From Clostridiales bacterium (GTDB taxonomy: Bacteria; Bacillota; Clostridia; Oscillospirales; QAMX01): DNA of 6,352 nt. The notes beneath the pieces were generated by a model. The model was given only the letters and a program-made list of their open reading frames with translations. It did no database searches and was not told where the DNA came from. This document shows positions 1-5,899 of the stretch, piece by piece. Within the stretch, counting starts at the first letter, position 1, and each line of letters begins with the position of its first letter. The translations under genes were made by a program, and so were the position numbers. The stretch lies in assembly GCA_012514045.1 (NCBI GenBank), contig JAAZBA010000177.1, positions 1 through 6,352 of the forward strand, read 5' to 3'.

Positions 1-311
1 CGATTGCGTTTCTGCACAGAATACTGCCGGGTACCGCTCCCGGAAGCTATGGCATAGACGTGGCAAAGCTTGCGGGGATCCCGGAGGATATAACAAGGAG
101 AGCAAGACGCATTCTCACCTCCCTTGAAAGCGGCAAGGAGGTCACAATGCGTAAAAGAAAGAAGACAGCGGAGGATCAGACCTCCATGGCTCAGTTGGGA
201 GCTGGGGAGATAACCTCAAGGCTCAGGAGTGTAAACCTCGACGAGCTGACTCCCATGGCGGCGCTGAATCTGCTATATGAATTGAAAAAAGAAGCCTCCG
301 AGCTTATCTGA
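1..311 (+). CDS. mutS: DNA mismatch repair protein MutS, C-terminal end (5' part outside window)
   Basis: This is the last 103 residues of MutS, the ATPase that recognises mismatched bases and recruits MutL. The frame is open from the window edge (first full codon at base 3). It begins with a stretch reading AFLHRILPGTAPGSYGIDVA and continues KLAGIPEDITRRARRIL. This matches the end of the MutS ABC-type ATPase domain, where the SYGI..A..AG.P..v..RA..iL pattern is highly conserved. A charged linker of about 50 residues follows, and the protein ends in LTPMAALNLLYELKKEASELI, typical of the small C-terminal helical oligomerisation segment of MutS1. That tail argues for the repair-type MutS1 rather than MutS2, which ends in a Smr domain. 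The stop at 309-311 lies 11 bases before the next start, so it is probably co-transcribed with the NAD(P)HX repair gene. The Walker motifs lie upstream of the window and cannot be checked. Confidence 0.95.
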   Translation, partial: IAFLHRILPGTAPGSYGIDVAKLAGIPEDITRRARRILTSLESGKEVTMRKRKKTAEDQTSMAQLGAGEITSRLRSVNLDELTPMAALNLLYELKKEASELI

Positions 312-322
312 GGTGATAATAT

Positions 323-1795
323 ATGTATATTGTAAAAGCAGGGGAGATAAGAGCGCTTGAGGAGCGGACTTTCGAAAAGGGAAAACCGAGCCTTGAGCTG
401 ATGGAGAACGCCGGAAGAGCCGCTTATGAGGAGTTTTTGAGTCATTTCGGCACTCTGGGGGGCAAAAAGATCGCTGTTATGTGCGGCGTGGGTAAAAACG
501 GCGGTGACGGCTATGTCATCGCAAGATACCTTAAGGGAAACGACGTTTATGTCTGCTCCTTCGGGAATGAGAATAAAATTGCCCCGGACACCCTTGTTAT
601 GAAAAAACGATGTGGTATTGATACAACGCACCCGGAAAAGCTTCCAAAGTGCGACATATACATAGATGCCATTTTCGGCATAGGCTTTCACGGAGAATTG
701 AGAGGAGAAGCCCTTGAGGCGGCAGAGATAATGAACTCATCAGGCGGATTTGTCCTTTCAATCGACATCCCCACGGGTGTGGGCTCGGACGATGGTTCCG
801 CAGACGCAAACGCCGTGAGGGCGGAGATGACAGTGACCTATTCTTACCCTAAAGCGGGATGCGTGCTCCTGCCGGGCGCGTCACATTGCGGAAAGCTGAT
901 TGTCCGTGATGTGGGAGTGGAAGAGCCGTTCCGTTCCAATATGGAGATAATTGACAGGGATATGGTTGGAAGCGCCTTTCCGAAGAGAAGAAGAGATGCT
1001 CACAAGGGAACCTTTGGCCATGTCGCGGTAATCGGCGGCTGCTCACGCTATTCCGGTGCCCCATGTTTTACAGCCAACGCCGCTGTGCGCGCAGGCTCCG
1101 GGCTTGTAACGCTTCTTGTGCCGGAGAGCATACATGTATCCTCCTGTGTAAAGGTAAACGAGGCTATGGTATATTCCCTCCCCGACGTGGACGGCGCCAT
1201 AGCATACGGCGCAAAGGAAGTGATTACTGATTTTCTCCGCAATTGTGATGCTGCCGCTATAGGTCCCGGTCTGTCCCGGGCTCCCGCTGTCTTGACAAGA
1301 GAAATAATCGGGGAGTGTGCTCTGCCCCTTGTAATCGATGCAGACGGCATTAATGCGCTTGAAAGCCATACGGATATTCTTAAAAAAAGGCAGGCGCCCT
1401 CAATTCTCACACCCCACGACGGAGAGTTCCGAAGGCTTACGGGAACGGAAGTGCCCCAGGGAGGACCGGATAGAGTGGAATATGCGAAAAACTTTGCCTA
1501 TGATCACTCCTGTGTGCTTGTTCTGAAGGGATACAGAACGATTGTTACCGATGGCGGGAGGATATACATCAATACCACCGGAAACCCGGGGATGGCAAAA
1601 GGCGGAAGCGGCGACGTGCTGACCGGTATTATCCTCTCCCTTTTGGGACAGGGCAGAGACCCTCTCCTGTCCGCCTGTGCCGGAGCATATATCCACGGCA
1701 TCGCGGGAGATATAGCGGCGGAAAAATACGGCGAATATTCCATGACCCCCTCGGATATGATAGCTCTTCTGCCCGAGGCAATAAAAGAAGTATAA
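323..1795 (+). CDS. nnr: Bifunctional NAD(P)HX epimerase / ADP- or ATP-dependent NAD(P)HX dehydratase
   Basis: This 490-residue protein repairs hydrated NADH and NADPH (NAD(P)HX) in the cytoplasm. The epimerase half interconverts the R and S forms, and the dehydratase half restores NAD(P)H using a nucleotide. Residues 1-215 are the YjeF N-terminal domain, with GVGKNGGDG at 55-63 (usually GNNGGDG, so K58 is a small variation), DAIFGIGF at 115-122 and SIDIPTGV at 146-153. Residues 228-490 are the ribokinase-like dehydratase domain, with KGTFGHVAVIGG at 228-239, GSGLV at 258-262, GPGLSR at 314-319, DADGINAL at 339-346, TPHDGE at 363-368 and the nucleotide/anion-hole motif NPGMAKGGSGDVLTG at 421-435, with D431 as expected catalytic base. 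The length is typical of the fused two-domain form. The start is supported by AGGTGAT at 311-317, which abuts the mutS stop. No clear terminator follows. Both active sites look intact. Confidence 0.96.
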   Translation: MYIVKAGEIRALEERTFEKGKPSLELMENAGRAAYEEFLSHFGTLGGKKIAVMCGVGKNGGDGYVIARYLKGNDVYVCSFGNENKIAPDTLVMKKRCGIDTTHPEKLPKCDIYIDAIFGIGFHGELRGEALEAAEIMNSSGGFVLSIDIPTGVGSDDGSADANAVRAEMTVTYSYPKAGCVLLPGASHCGKLIVRDVGVEEPFRSNMEIIDRDMVGSAFPKRRRDAHKGTFGHVAVIGGCSRYSGAPCFTANAAVRAGSGLVTLLVPESIHVSSCVKVNEAMVYSLPDVDGAIAYGAKEVITDFLRNCDAAAIGPGLSRAPAVLTREIIGECALPLVIDADGINALESHTDILKKRQAPSILTPHDGEFRRLTGTEVPQGGPDRVEYAKNFAYDHSCVLVLKGYRTIVTDGGRIYINTTGNPGMAKGGSGDVLTGIILSLLGQGRDPLLSACAGAYIHGIAGDIAAEKYGEYSMTPSDMIALLPEAIKEV

Positions 1796-1814
1796 AATAT
1801 TTTACAAATACCCA

Positions 1815-1843
1815 TTGCTAAAATGCTTCTTGTATGATAAACT
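1815..1843 (+). promoter_or_regulatory. Possible sigma-A promoter for the membrane-anchored protein gene
   Basis: TTGCTA at 1815-1820 and TAAACT at 1838-1843 are separated by 17 bases, and a TG one base before the -10 gives an extended -10. The -10 matches the consensus at four of six positions, so the call rests mostly on spacing and on its place in the AT-rich gap after nnr. It would give an untranslated leader of about 80 bases before the ATG at 1930. Because no terminator is visible after nnr, read-through from mutS-nnr is an alternative. Confidence 0.35.
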
Positions 1844-1929
1844 GTTATTGTATCTTTACGAGCACATTGTATGCACATGTTTTTACGCATATTCCCTGCT
1901 TACCACAATAAAAAGGATGGTTTATAATC

Positions 1930-2586
1930 ATGAATAAGAGAAAATGGCTCGTTACGACCGGTGTATTCCTCATAGTCGTATTGATGATTGCCGGCGTTAT
2001 AGCCACAAAAGCAAGCTTCGGCGATGCAGATGACCCGATGGTAACATTGAGCTACATAACGGATGTGCTGGCTCCCGATACCCTGGCAAAGGTTGAGGAA
2101 GCAATCGAGCTTAAAAACAATGAGTTTACGACAGCCATGAATCTCAAGCTCTCTGAGTACACCACAAAGCTGGACGCTACAATCAACGAGTTTGAGCAGA
2201 GAAACGCCAACATCGCCAACGACACCGCGTTTATTGACGCCGTTACCACCTCGGTACTGGCAAGGATGTCCGGCGAATCAGGCTATACCGCTCCCACAAC
2301 CACTACCAATACAGGCACAGCAGAAGGCTGGAAGCTCATTGACGTTTCCAACGGTCAGGTTATTACCTTTGCTGTGGGCGGAGAGGTTCTTCTGAGAATC
2401 GGCAGCGCCTCCTGTTACGCCCAGTCATCTCCGGGGCTCATCAACCTTACAACAGGCGAAGTGCTTGAGTCCGGCGGAAATCTCCAGAAAAATCACCACT
2501 ACATGGTTACAGTCAAAGACAGAGGCTTCAAGGCAACATCGGACTCAAAGATTCTTGTGTGCGGTTCCTACACTATCCTCGACTAA
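1930..2586 (+). CDS. Membrane-anchored coiled-coil protein with C-terminal beta-rich domain, function unknown
   Basis: This is a 218-residue protein of unknown function. It has a basic start (MNKRKW), one hydrophobic segment at about residues 7-25 that reads as an uncleaved signal anchor, and a predicted extracytoplasmic body. Residues 50-95 are rich in E, K, L and N with heptad-like spacing and look helical or coiled-coil. Residues 114-131 are a Ser/Thr/Gly-rich linker containing TTTTNTGT. Residues 132-218 form a compact glycine-containing, beta-rich domain with FAVGGEVLLRIGSA (147-160), SPGLINLTTGE (167-177) and an ending KATSDSKILVCGSYTIL. From memory, similar anchor plus coil plus small-domain proteins occur in Clostridia without known function, and I cannot confirm the family here. 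A weak AGGA lies 12 bases before the ATG. The gene stands alone between nnr and a convergent operon, and a hairpin follows 32 bases after the stop. Two cysteines (162, 211) could pair outside the membrane. Confidence 0.85.
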   Translation: MNKRKWLVTTGVFLIVVLMIAGVIATKASFGDADDPMVTLSYITDVLAPDTLAKVEEAIELKNNEFTTAMNLKLSEYTTKLDATINEFEQRNANIANDTAFIDAVTTSVLARMSGESGYTAPTTTTNTGTAEGWKLIDVSNGQVITFAVGGEVLLRIGSASCYAQSSPGLINLTTGEVLESGGNLQKNHHYMVTVKDRGFKATSDSKILVCGSYTILD

Positions 2587-2618
2587 GGCATATCAATAAT
2601 CAGCTTAGAAAACTATAA

Positions 2619-2651
2619 AACGGCGGAACCGTTGCTTTCGGTTTCGCCGTT
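2619..2651. terminator. Hairpin terminator between converging genes, probably bidirectional
   Basis: A 13-bp stem with one G-T pair is formed by AACGGCGGAACCG (2619-2631) and CGGTTTCGCCGTT (2639-2651) around a 7-base loop. It lies 32 bases after the stop of the plus-strand gene and 11 bases beyond the stop of the minus-strand deacetylase gene. On the minus strand it is followed by TTTTATAGTTTT, a good T-rich tail. On the plus strand the tail is only moderately T-rich (ATGATTTATATTTAT). It is therefore best supported as the terminator of the minus-strand operon, and likely shared. Confidence 0.82.
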
Positions 2652-2662
2652 ATGATTTATAT

Positions 2663-3361
2663 TTATCCAAGCAATACCTCGGCGTTTGTGCCATAGAATA
2701 TATCGTCGTGGTTTGAGATGAGCTTCAGGAACTCTTCAAACTTCATCCACTCATCGCTTTCATAGTCCATTTCGTAGGAGTGCCCCCAGATGTAGAAAAT
2801 CTGAGACTTGTCAGGTTTAAGGGAGATGAAATCATGCCCCATTTTCATTATGCGTTCGGTATTTCTGTGGTGAGCATTGGGGTTGAAGCGGTAGAAATTG
2901 GTCTGCTCGTCGAAGCTGTCCACGCAGGTGGTGGTGCGGCTGTAGAGCACGCCGGTGTGCTCTCTTATTATTCCCGCCACTCTGTCGTCGTTTGGACCGT
3001 TGGGATAGGCCATTCCCACGATCTCATAGCCGGTAAGCTCTCCGAGATTGAGCCTGTCCTGCTCAACCTGACGAATAATCTCATCTTCGGGGAGACCTAC
3101 AAGGGTGGGATGTGTGAGGGTATGAACCGCAACCTCGTGACCTTCGTAGATATCACGCACTTTATCGGGGACTATCTTGTAATGTGATATGCGTCTGCCG
3201 TTTCGCTCCTGCATACCGGAGTTTCCTAAAAGCTCTGAATTCAGGTTGAAGGTGCCTTTGAAGTTATACTTGTTGAACAGCTCAATAAGCCTTATATCCT
3301 GCGTAACGCCGTCGTCATAGCTGAATGTAACCGCTTTGCGGTATTTATCTTTCCAGGACAT
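2663..3361 (-). CDS. Polysaccharide deacetylase-like (NodB homology, CE4-type) protein
   Basis: This 232-residue protein resembles the NodB/carbohydrate esterase 4 fold, metal-dependent hydrolases that remove N- or O-acetyl groups from sugars. Motif 1 is FSYDDG at 13-18 (catalytic Asp and metal Asp at 16/17, usually TFDDG). Motif 2 is HTLTHP at 80-85, giving the metal-binding H-x3-H. A motif 3 equivalent is AYPNG at 118-122, and WGHSYE at 192-197 supplies the late histidine. The metal triad (D17, H80, H84) looks complete. The usual Arg of motif 3 is replaced, so the substrate may not be chitin or peptidoglycan. There is no signal peptide or membrane segment, which suggests a cytoplasmic enzyme acting on a soluble sugar derivative. 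An ATG 36 bases further upstream is in frame, but GGAGGA 8 bases before the ATG at 3361 supports this start. It lies 58 bases downstream of the HIRAN gene on the same strand. Confidence 0.88.
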   Translation of the reverse strand: MSWKDKYRKAVTFSYDDGVTQDIRLIELFNKYNFKGTFNLNSELLGNSGMQERNGRRISHYKIVPDKVRDIYEGHEVAVHTLTHPTLVGLPEDEIIRQVEQDRLNLGELTGYEIVGMAYPNGPNDDRVAGIIREHTGVLYSRTTTCVDSFDEQTNFYRFNPNAHHRNTERIMKMGHDFISLKPDKSQIFYIWGHSYEMDYESDEWMKFEEFLKLISNHDDIFYGTNAEVLLG

Positions 3362-3369
3362 GATATTCT

Positions 3370-3375
3370 TCCTCC
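3370..3375 (-). promoter_or_regulatory. Ribosome binding site that fixes the deacetylase start
   Basis: On the minus strand GGAGGA sits 8 bases before the ATG at 3361. The alternative in-frame ATG at 3397 has no comparable site upstream, so the shorter 232-residue product is preferred. Confidence 0.85.
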
Positions 3376-3395
3376 GTAAAATCATTTGATAGTCC

Positions 3396-3419
3396 ATTTA
3401 CATGATTTACATGGTAAAT
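3396..3419. repeat. Three phased 6-bp half-sites (two direct, one inverted)
   Basis: ATTTAC at 3396-3401 and again at 3405-3410, then its inverse GTAAAT at 3414-3419, each separated by ATG. The three half-sites are spaced exactly 9 bp apart. The last two form a perfect ATTTAC-N3-GTAAAT palindrome. The array ends at the stop codon of the HIRAN gene, between it and the deacetylase gene. It could be a protein-binding site or a weak RNA stem. The sequence is AT-rich and chance cannot be excluded. Confidence 0.45.
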
Positions 3420-3773
3420 TTAGAAAGTATCGCCAATTGCGCTCTTTATTTCTTCTTCGCATTCGTCGTGGCTCATTGAAGTTTCGACTCTGCAGATTGC
3501 CTTTGTTCTTGTGGTAAACATAACCCGAGCGTGAAACCTTTCTCCCACGTGGGCTGACAGCCGTCCGGCGCTCATGGTGCCGCCTGCCATAGTTGAGGGG
3601 GAGTTGGCAACATAGCCTATCGTACCGAGCATCGGAAGGGACACATTTATTGCCTCGCTGTCATATCTGTTGTTCGGCTCCTTGCAGCATCTGAGAAGCG
3701 CGCCGATACGAAAGGGTTTCAGGTCAAAATATCTTGTGAATCCAGTGACAGTGAAATAAAGTTCTTCGGACAT
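3420..3773 (-). CDS. Small stand-alone HIRAN-domain-like protein
   Basis: This 117-residue protein consists almost wholly of a HIRAN-like domain, which in eukaryotic HLTF/Rad5 binds DNA 3' ends and in bacteria often occurs alone with unproven function. Supporting signs are the N-terminal YFTVTGFTRYFDLKPF (6-21), the KEPNNRYDSEAINVSLP stretch (31-47; the family's EP-x-N-x-YD-x-x-A-I-x-V pattern) and the IGYVANSP segment (52-59). These are followed by TMAGGTMSAGR (61-71) and a closing beta strand (HARVMFTT). There is no signal peptide or membrane segment. The final 20 residues are acidic and probably helical. The ATG at 3773 is chosen because AGGAGG lies 8 bases before it. An in-frame GTG three codons upstream overlaps that site. 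A good promoter lies just upstream, so this is the first gene of the minus-strand pair. A role in DNA binding is inferred from the domain only. Confidence 0.85.
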   Translation of the reverse strand: MSEELYFTVTGFTRYFDLKPFRIGALLRCCKEPNNRYDSEAINVSLPMLGTIGYVANSPSTMAGGTMSAGRLSAHVGERFHARVMFTTRTKAICRVETSMSHDECEEEIKSAIGDTF

Positions 3774-3781
3774 ACATGCCA

Positions 3782-3787
3782 CCTCCT
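3782..3787 (-). promoter_or_regulatory. Ribosome binding site that fixes the HIRAN gene start
   Basis: AGGAGG on the minus strand is 8 bases before the ATG at 3773. The upstream in-frame GTG at 3782-3780 shares its G with the end of this motif and so is not a plausible start. Confidence 0.85.
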
Positions 3788-3799
3788 AAATATAGATTT

Positions 3800-3829
3800 A
3801 TGATAACATACAGAATATAGGTCTGTCAA
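3800..3829 (-). promoter_or_regulatory. Sigma-A-type promoter for the HIRAN-deacetylase pair
   Basis: Reading the minus strand, a perfect TTGACA -35 box (3829-3824) is followed after 18 bases by TATCAT (3805-3800), five of six matches to the -10 consensus. Transcription would begin near 3793, leaving a leader of only about 20 bases that contains the AGGAGG site. The -35 box is two bases from the inverted repeat at 3832-3858. Confidence 0.75.
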
Positions 3830-3831
3830 GA

Positions 3832-3858
3832 AATAATCCACCGCTGTGGTTGATTATT
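3832..3858. promoter_or_regulatory. Inverted repeat, candidate operator between divergent promoters
   Basis: AATAATCCACC (3832-3842) and GGTTGATTATT (3848-3858) are inverted copies with one mismatch in 11 positions around a 5-base centre (GCTGT). The repeat overlaps the -35 box of the rightward promoter (3850-3855) and ends two bases from the -35 box of the leftward promoter. A dimeric regulator bound here could affect both. I do not recognise the site as that of a named regulator, and no regulator gene is in the window. Confidence 0.6.
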
Positions 3859-3878
3859 GTCTTCAGAAGTGATACAAT
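3850..3878 (+). promoter_or_regulatory. Sigma-A-type promoter for the QueG-like gene array
   Basis: TTGATT (3850-3855) and TACAAT (3873-3878) are spaced by 17 bases, with a TG one base before the -10 (extended -10). Each box has at least four of six consensus positions. Transcription would start near 3885, about 25 bases before the ATG at 3910, with AGGGAGG at 3896-3902 as ribosome binding site. The -35 box lies inside the right arm of the inverted repeat. Confidence 0.7.
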
Positions 3879-3909
3879 TTAACTATCCTGAACAAAGGGA
3901 GGAAAGAAA

Positions 3910-4974
3910 ATGCTGACTGCCGAAAAAGTAAAGATAGCCGCGCTGGAGGCGGGAGCCGACTTGTGTGGTATTGGCAGTATGGACAGATTTGACGAGAACG
4001 TACCAAAGGAAATGAACCCGAAGTTTCTTTTTCCTGAGGCGAAGAGTATTATCGGCATGGCGTTTCGCATCCCCAGAGGCGTGCAGCGGGGTATAGAGGA
4101 AGGCACACAGTTCTATCAGTACCCCTCCATGGCATACGGCGGAATAAACGAGATATACGCCCCGTCGGTGCTTTACCACGTGGGAAAAGTCATAGAAAAC
4201 GAAGGCTATGAAGCCATGCTCTACAGGAACACAGGGGCAAGGGGCGTGGTGTCGGACATGGACGGCTCTTTGGGCAATACCTTGTCCCCGGAGGAACAGA
4301 TAGAGATAAGCGAGCGGGCGAAAACCGAGACCGCTCACCACCGTACGGTGCAGTTTACCCGGCCTGCCAGAGAAGACTCCGTAGCACCGGATCTGCAGTT
4401 CCATTTCAGACTTGCCGCCGTAGCCTGCGGGCTTGGGGAGATGGGCTGGAGCAAGATGTTCCTGACTCCTCAGTTCGGACCACTCCAGAGGCTGGCTTTT
4501 ATCTTCACCGACGCGCCTCTTGAGCCCGATCCCCTATATGACGGACCTCCACTCTGCCGACGCTGCATGGCATGTGTCAGGCAGTGCCCTGGCGGATGCC
4601 TGTCGGATAAGGAGAGCATAAAAGTAAGTGTTGGAGGCAAGGAGTGCGAGTGGGGCAAGCTTGACGAATGGAAATGCTACGCCTTCTATACACATGGCGG
4701 ACGCTACTACAATCCCTTTGTGCCAAAAGAGGTGTTCGACAAGAACGAGGACGGGGCTCTGGATGTGCTGGAGGGAAAGGCGGAGGCGGACGAAGTTCAG
4801 ATAATGAACGTCTACACTGCCCTGTCAAAATATTTTCCCTCCTGGGTAGGCTACAATATGGCTAAGTGCGGAGGCTGCATAAGAGCCTGTGTCAGCATGC
4901 TGGAGCGCAAGGGCAGCTGCATGGAGGGACGATTCAAAGAGCCTCTCCGCACCGGCAAGCCCTGGCAGCTTTAG
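3910..4974 (+). CDS. QueG-like double [4Fe-4S] protein, paralog 1 of the tandem array
   Basis: This 354-residue cytoplasmic protein is related to epoxyqueuosine reductase QueG and, more distantly, to corrinoid reductive dehalogenases. Residues 1-200 match the QueG-type N-terminal region, with AGADLCGIGSMDRF (14-27), AKSIIGMAFRIPRG (44-57) and CGLGEMGWSKMFLTPQFGP (173-191), then TDAPLEPD (200-207). The first cluster motif is C216-x2-C219-x2-C222-x3-C226-P. The second group is C256 and C320-x2-C323-x3-C327, so ligands for two clusters are present. Compared with paralog 2 it has extra segments around residues 108-150 and 231-250. Residues 277-288 read as a textbook EF-hand-type loop. The start is set by AGGGAGG 7 bases before the ATG. 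It heads a likely three-gene operon. Without queuosine genes nearby I do not call it queG. Substrate and any corrinoid binding are unknown. Confidence 0.88.
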   Translation: MLTAEKVKIAALEAGADLCGIGSMDRFDENVPKEMNPKFLFPEAKSIIGMAFRIPRGVQRGIEEGTQFYQYPSMAYGGINEIYAPSVLYHVGKVIENEGYEAMLYRNTGARGVVSDMDGSLGNTLSPEEQIEISERAKTETAHHRTVQFTRPAREDSVAPDLQFHFRLAAVACGLGEMGWSKMFLTPQFGPLQRLAFIFTDAPLEPDPLYDGPPLCRRCMACVRQCPGGCLSDKESIKVSVGGKECEWGKLDEWKCYAFYTHGGRYYNPFVPKEVFDKNEDGALDVLEGKAEADEVQIMNVYTALSKYFPSWVGYNMAKCGGCIRACVSMLERKGSCMEGRFKEPLRTGKPWQL

Positions 4975-4975
4975 C

Positions 4976-4983
4976 AGGAGGGG
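4976..4983 (+). promoter_or_regulatory. Ribosome binding site that fixes the paralog 2 start
   Basis: AGGAGGGG lies 7 bases before the ATG at 4991 and just after the stop of paralog 1 (4972-4974). The same frame stays open back to an ATG at 4889, but that stretch overlaps paralog 1, and homology with paralogs 1 and 3 begins only at 4991. Confidence 0.9.
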
Positions 4984-4990
4984 TGATCAT

Positions 4991-5899
4991 ATGCTTACAG
5001 CGAGAATAATCAAAGAAAAGGCGAGGGAATACGGAGCGGATCTCTGCGGCATAGCTTCAATAGACCGCTTCCTCGACACAGACGAGCAGAGAAGTCCGTT
5101 AAGCGTACTCCCCAATGCAAAGAGCGTTATCGGATTCGGATTCAGGATACCCAAAGGTCTCTACTACTGCATGGACAGGGAAACCCAGTACTCAAACTAT
5201 GTGTCCCTTGGGGTAAAGTACATTGATGAGGATCTTTCGGAAATTTTTCTCCTTAAGATGGCGGCGCTTATCGAAAACAAAGGCTATGATGCCTGCGTAC
5301 AGCGAAACATATCAAACCTGAAAATCAAGGGAGACAAAACACAGAACCCGGAGGTAAAGGATACCTACGAGCTTGTCCACGCAAGGGCTGTCGCAGAGGG
5401 CAAACCGGTGCCTGACGTGATTATGGACTTTCCCTACGCCGCGAAAATGTGCGGCCTTGGCAGCGTAAGCCTAAAAGGAAACGTGATTACAAAGGAATAT
5501 GGTCCCTTTGTCCGCTTTGTCTTTATTGTGACCGATGCGCCCCTTGAGCCGGACAGTATATTTGAAGAAAACCTCTGCGACAGCTGCGGGGAGTGTATAA
5601 AAGCCTGCCCCGGCAATGCTGTGTCCGAAGAAGGTCTGGATAGTTGGCAGTGCAGTGTGTACTACAGAGGCGCCCACAGATCTAATCCCTATATGACTGA
5701 GGATTTCCTGAAAGGTAATCCCCACAGGGAAGCGATTTTGAATGGAGAATATCGCTTCGACAGCGTATCCGCCAGGGGAATATACCCCCATGAGGACTTC
5801 ATGCCCATGCGTCAGACGGGATATGCCCCTTGTCTGTGCGGTAAAGCCTGTGATACGGCGTGTTTTAATCACCTGAAAAGAAAGGGGGTTATAAAATGA
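4991..5899 (+). CDS. QueG-like double [4Fe-4S] protein, paralog 2 of the tandem array
   Basis: This 302-residue paralog of the preceding gene aligns from its first residue: YGADLCGIASIDRF (14-27), AKSVIGFGFRIPKG (43-56), CGLGSVSLKG (154-163), then EYGP and TDAPLEPD (181-188). The first cluster motif is C196-x2-C199-x2-C202-x3-C206-P. C221 corresponds to C256 of paralog 1. The last group is C281, C283, C287 and C291, spaced C-x-C-x3-C-x3-C, unlike the C-x2-C-x3-C of paralog 1, so the second cluster may be bound with altered geometry. The EEGT...YQY block shared by paralogs 1 and 3 is replaced here by a diverged DRETQYSNY-type segment. It is about 50 residues shorter than paralog 1. It lies 16 bases after paralog 1 and overlaps paralog 3 by 4 bases. 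The reaction is unknown, and general redox activity is inferred from the clusters. Confidence 0.87.
   Translation: MLTARIIKEKAREYGADLCGIASIDRFLDTDEQRSPLSVLPNAKSVIGFGFRIPKGLYYCMDRETQYSNYVSLGVKYIDEDLSEIFLLKMAALIENKGYDACVQRNISNLKIKGDKTQNPEVKDTYELVHARAVAEGKPVPDVIMDFPYAAKMCGLGSVSLKGNVITKEYGPFVRFVFIVTDAPLEPDSIFEENLCDSCGECIKACPGNAVSEEGLDSWQCSVYYRGAHRSNPYMTEDFLKGNPHREAILNGEYRFDSVSARGIYPHEDFMPMRQTGYAPCLCGKACDTACFNHLKRKGVIK

Noticed and set aside
1796..1929. A small gene or RNA gene in the gap after nnr, including the repeated GCACAT at 1861-1878.
   Set aside because: No open frame with a ribosome binding site and no stable stem are visible. The short repeat is within chance for AT-rich DNA.
2780..3187. 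A plus-strand open frame of 135 codons opposite the deacetylase gene.
   Set aside because: The minus-strand frame carries the NodB motifs and a good ribosome binding site. The plus-strand frame has a valine/glycine-rich shadow composition and no recognisable domain.
3783..3909. A cobalamin riboswitch upstream of the QueG-like operon, considered because QueG uses cobalamin.
   Set aside because: Only about 25 bases separate the likely transcription start from the ATG, far too few for this riboswitch, and no B12-box-like sequence is seen.
3910..4974. Calling paralog 1 a true queG gene.
   Set aside because: Family resemblance is clear, but there are three diverged copies, extra segments and no queuosine genes nearby, so the specific function is not supported.
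4889..4990. An in-frame ATG at 4889 would extend paralog 2 by 34 residues into paralog 1.
   Set aside because: The extension overlaps the paralog 1 coding region, has no ribosome binding site and adds no homologous residues. The ATG at 4991 has AGGAGGGG at good spacing and aligns with the other paralogs.
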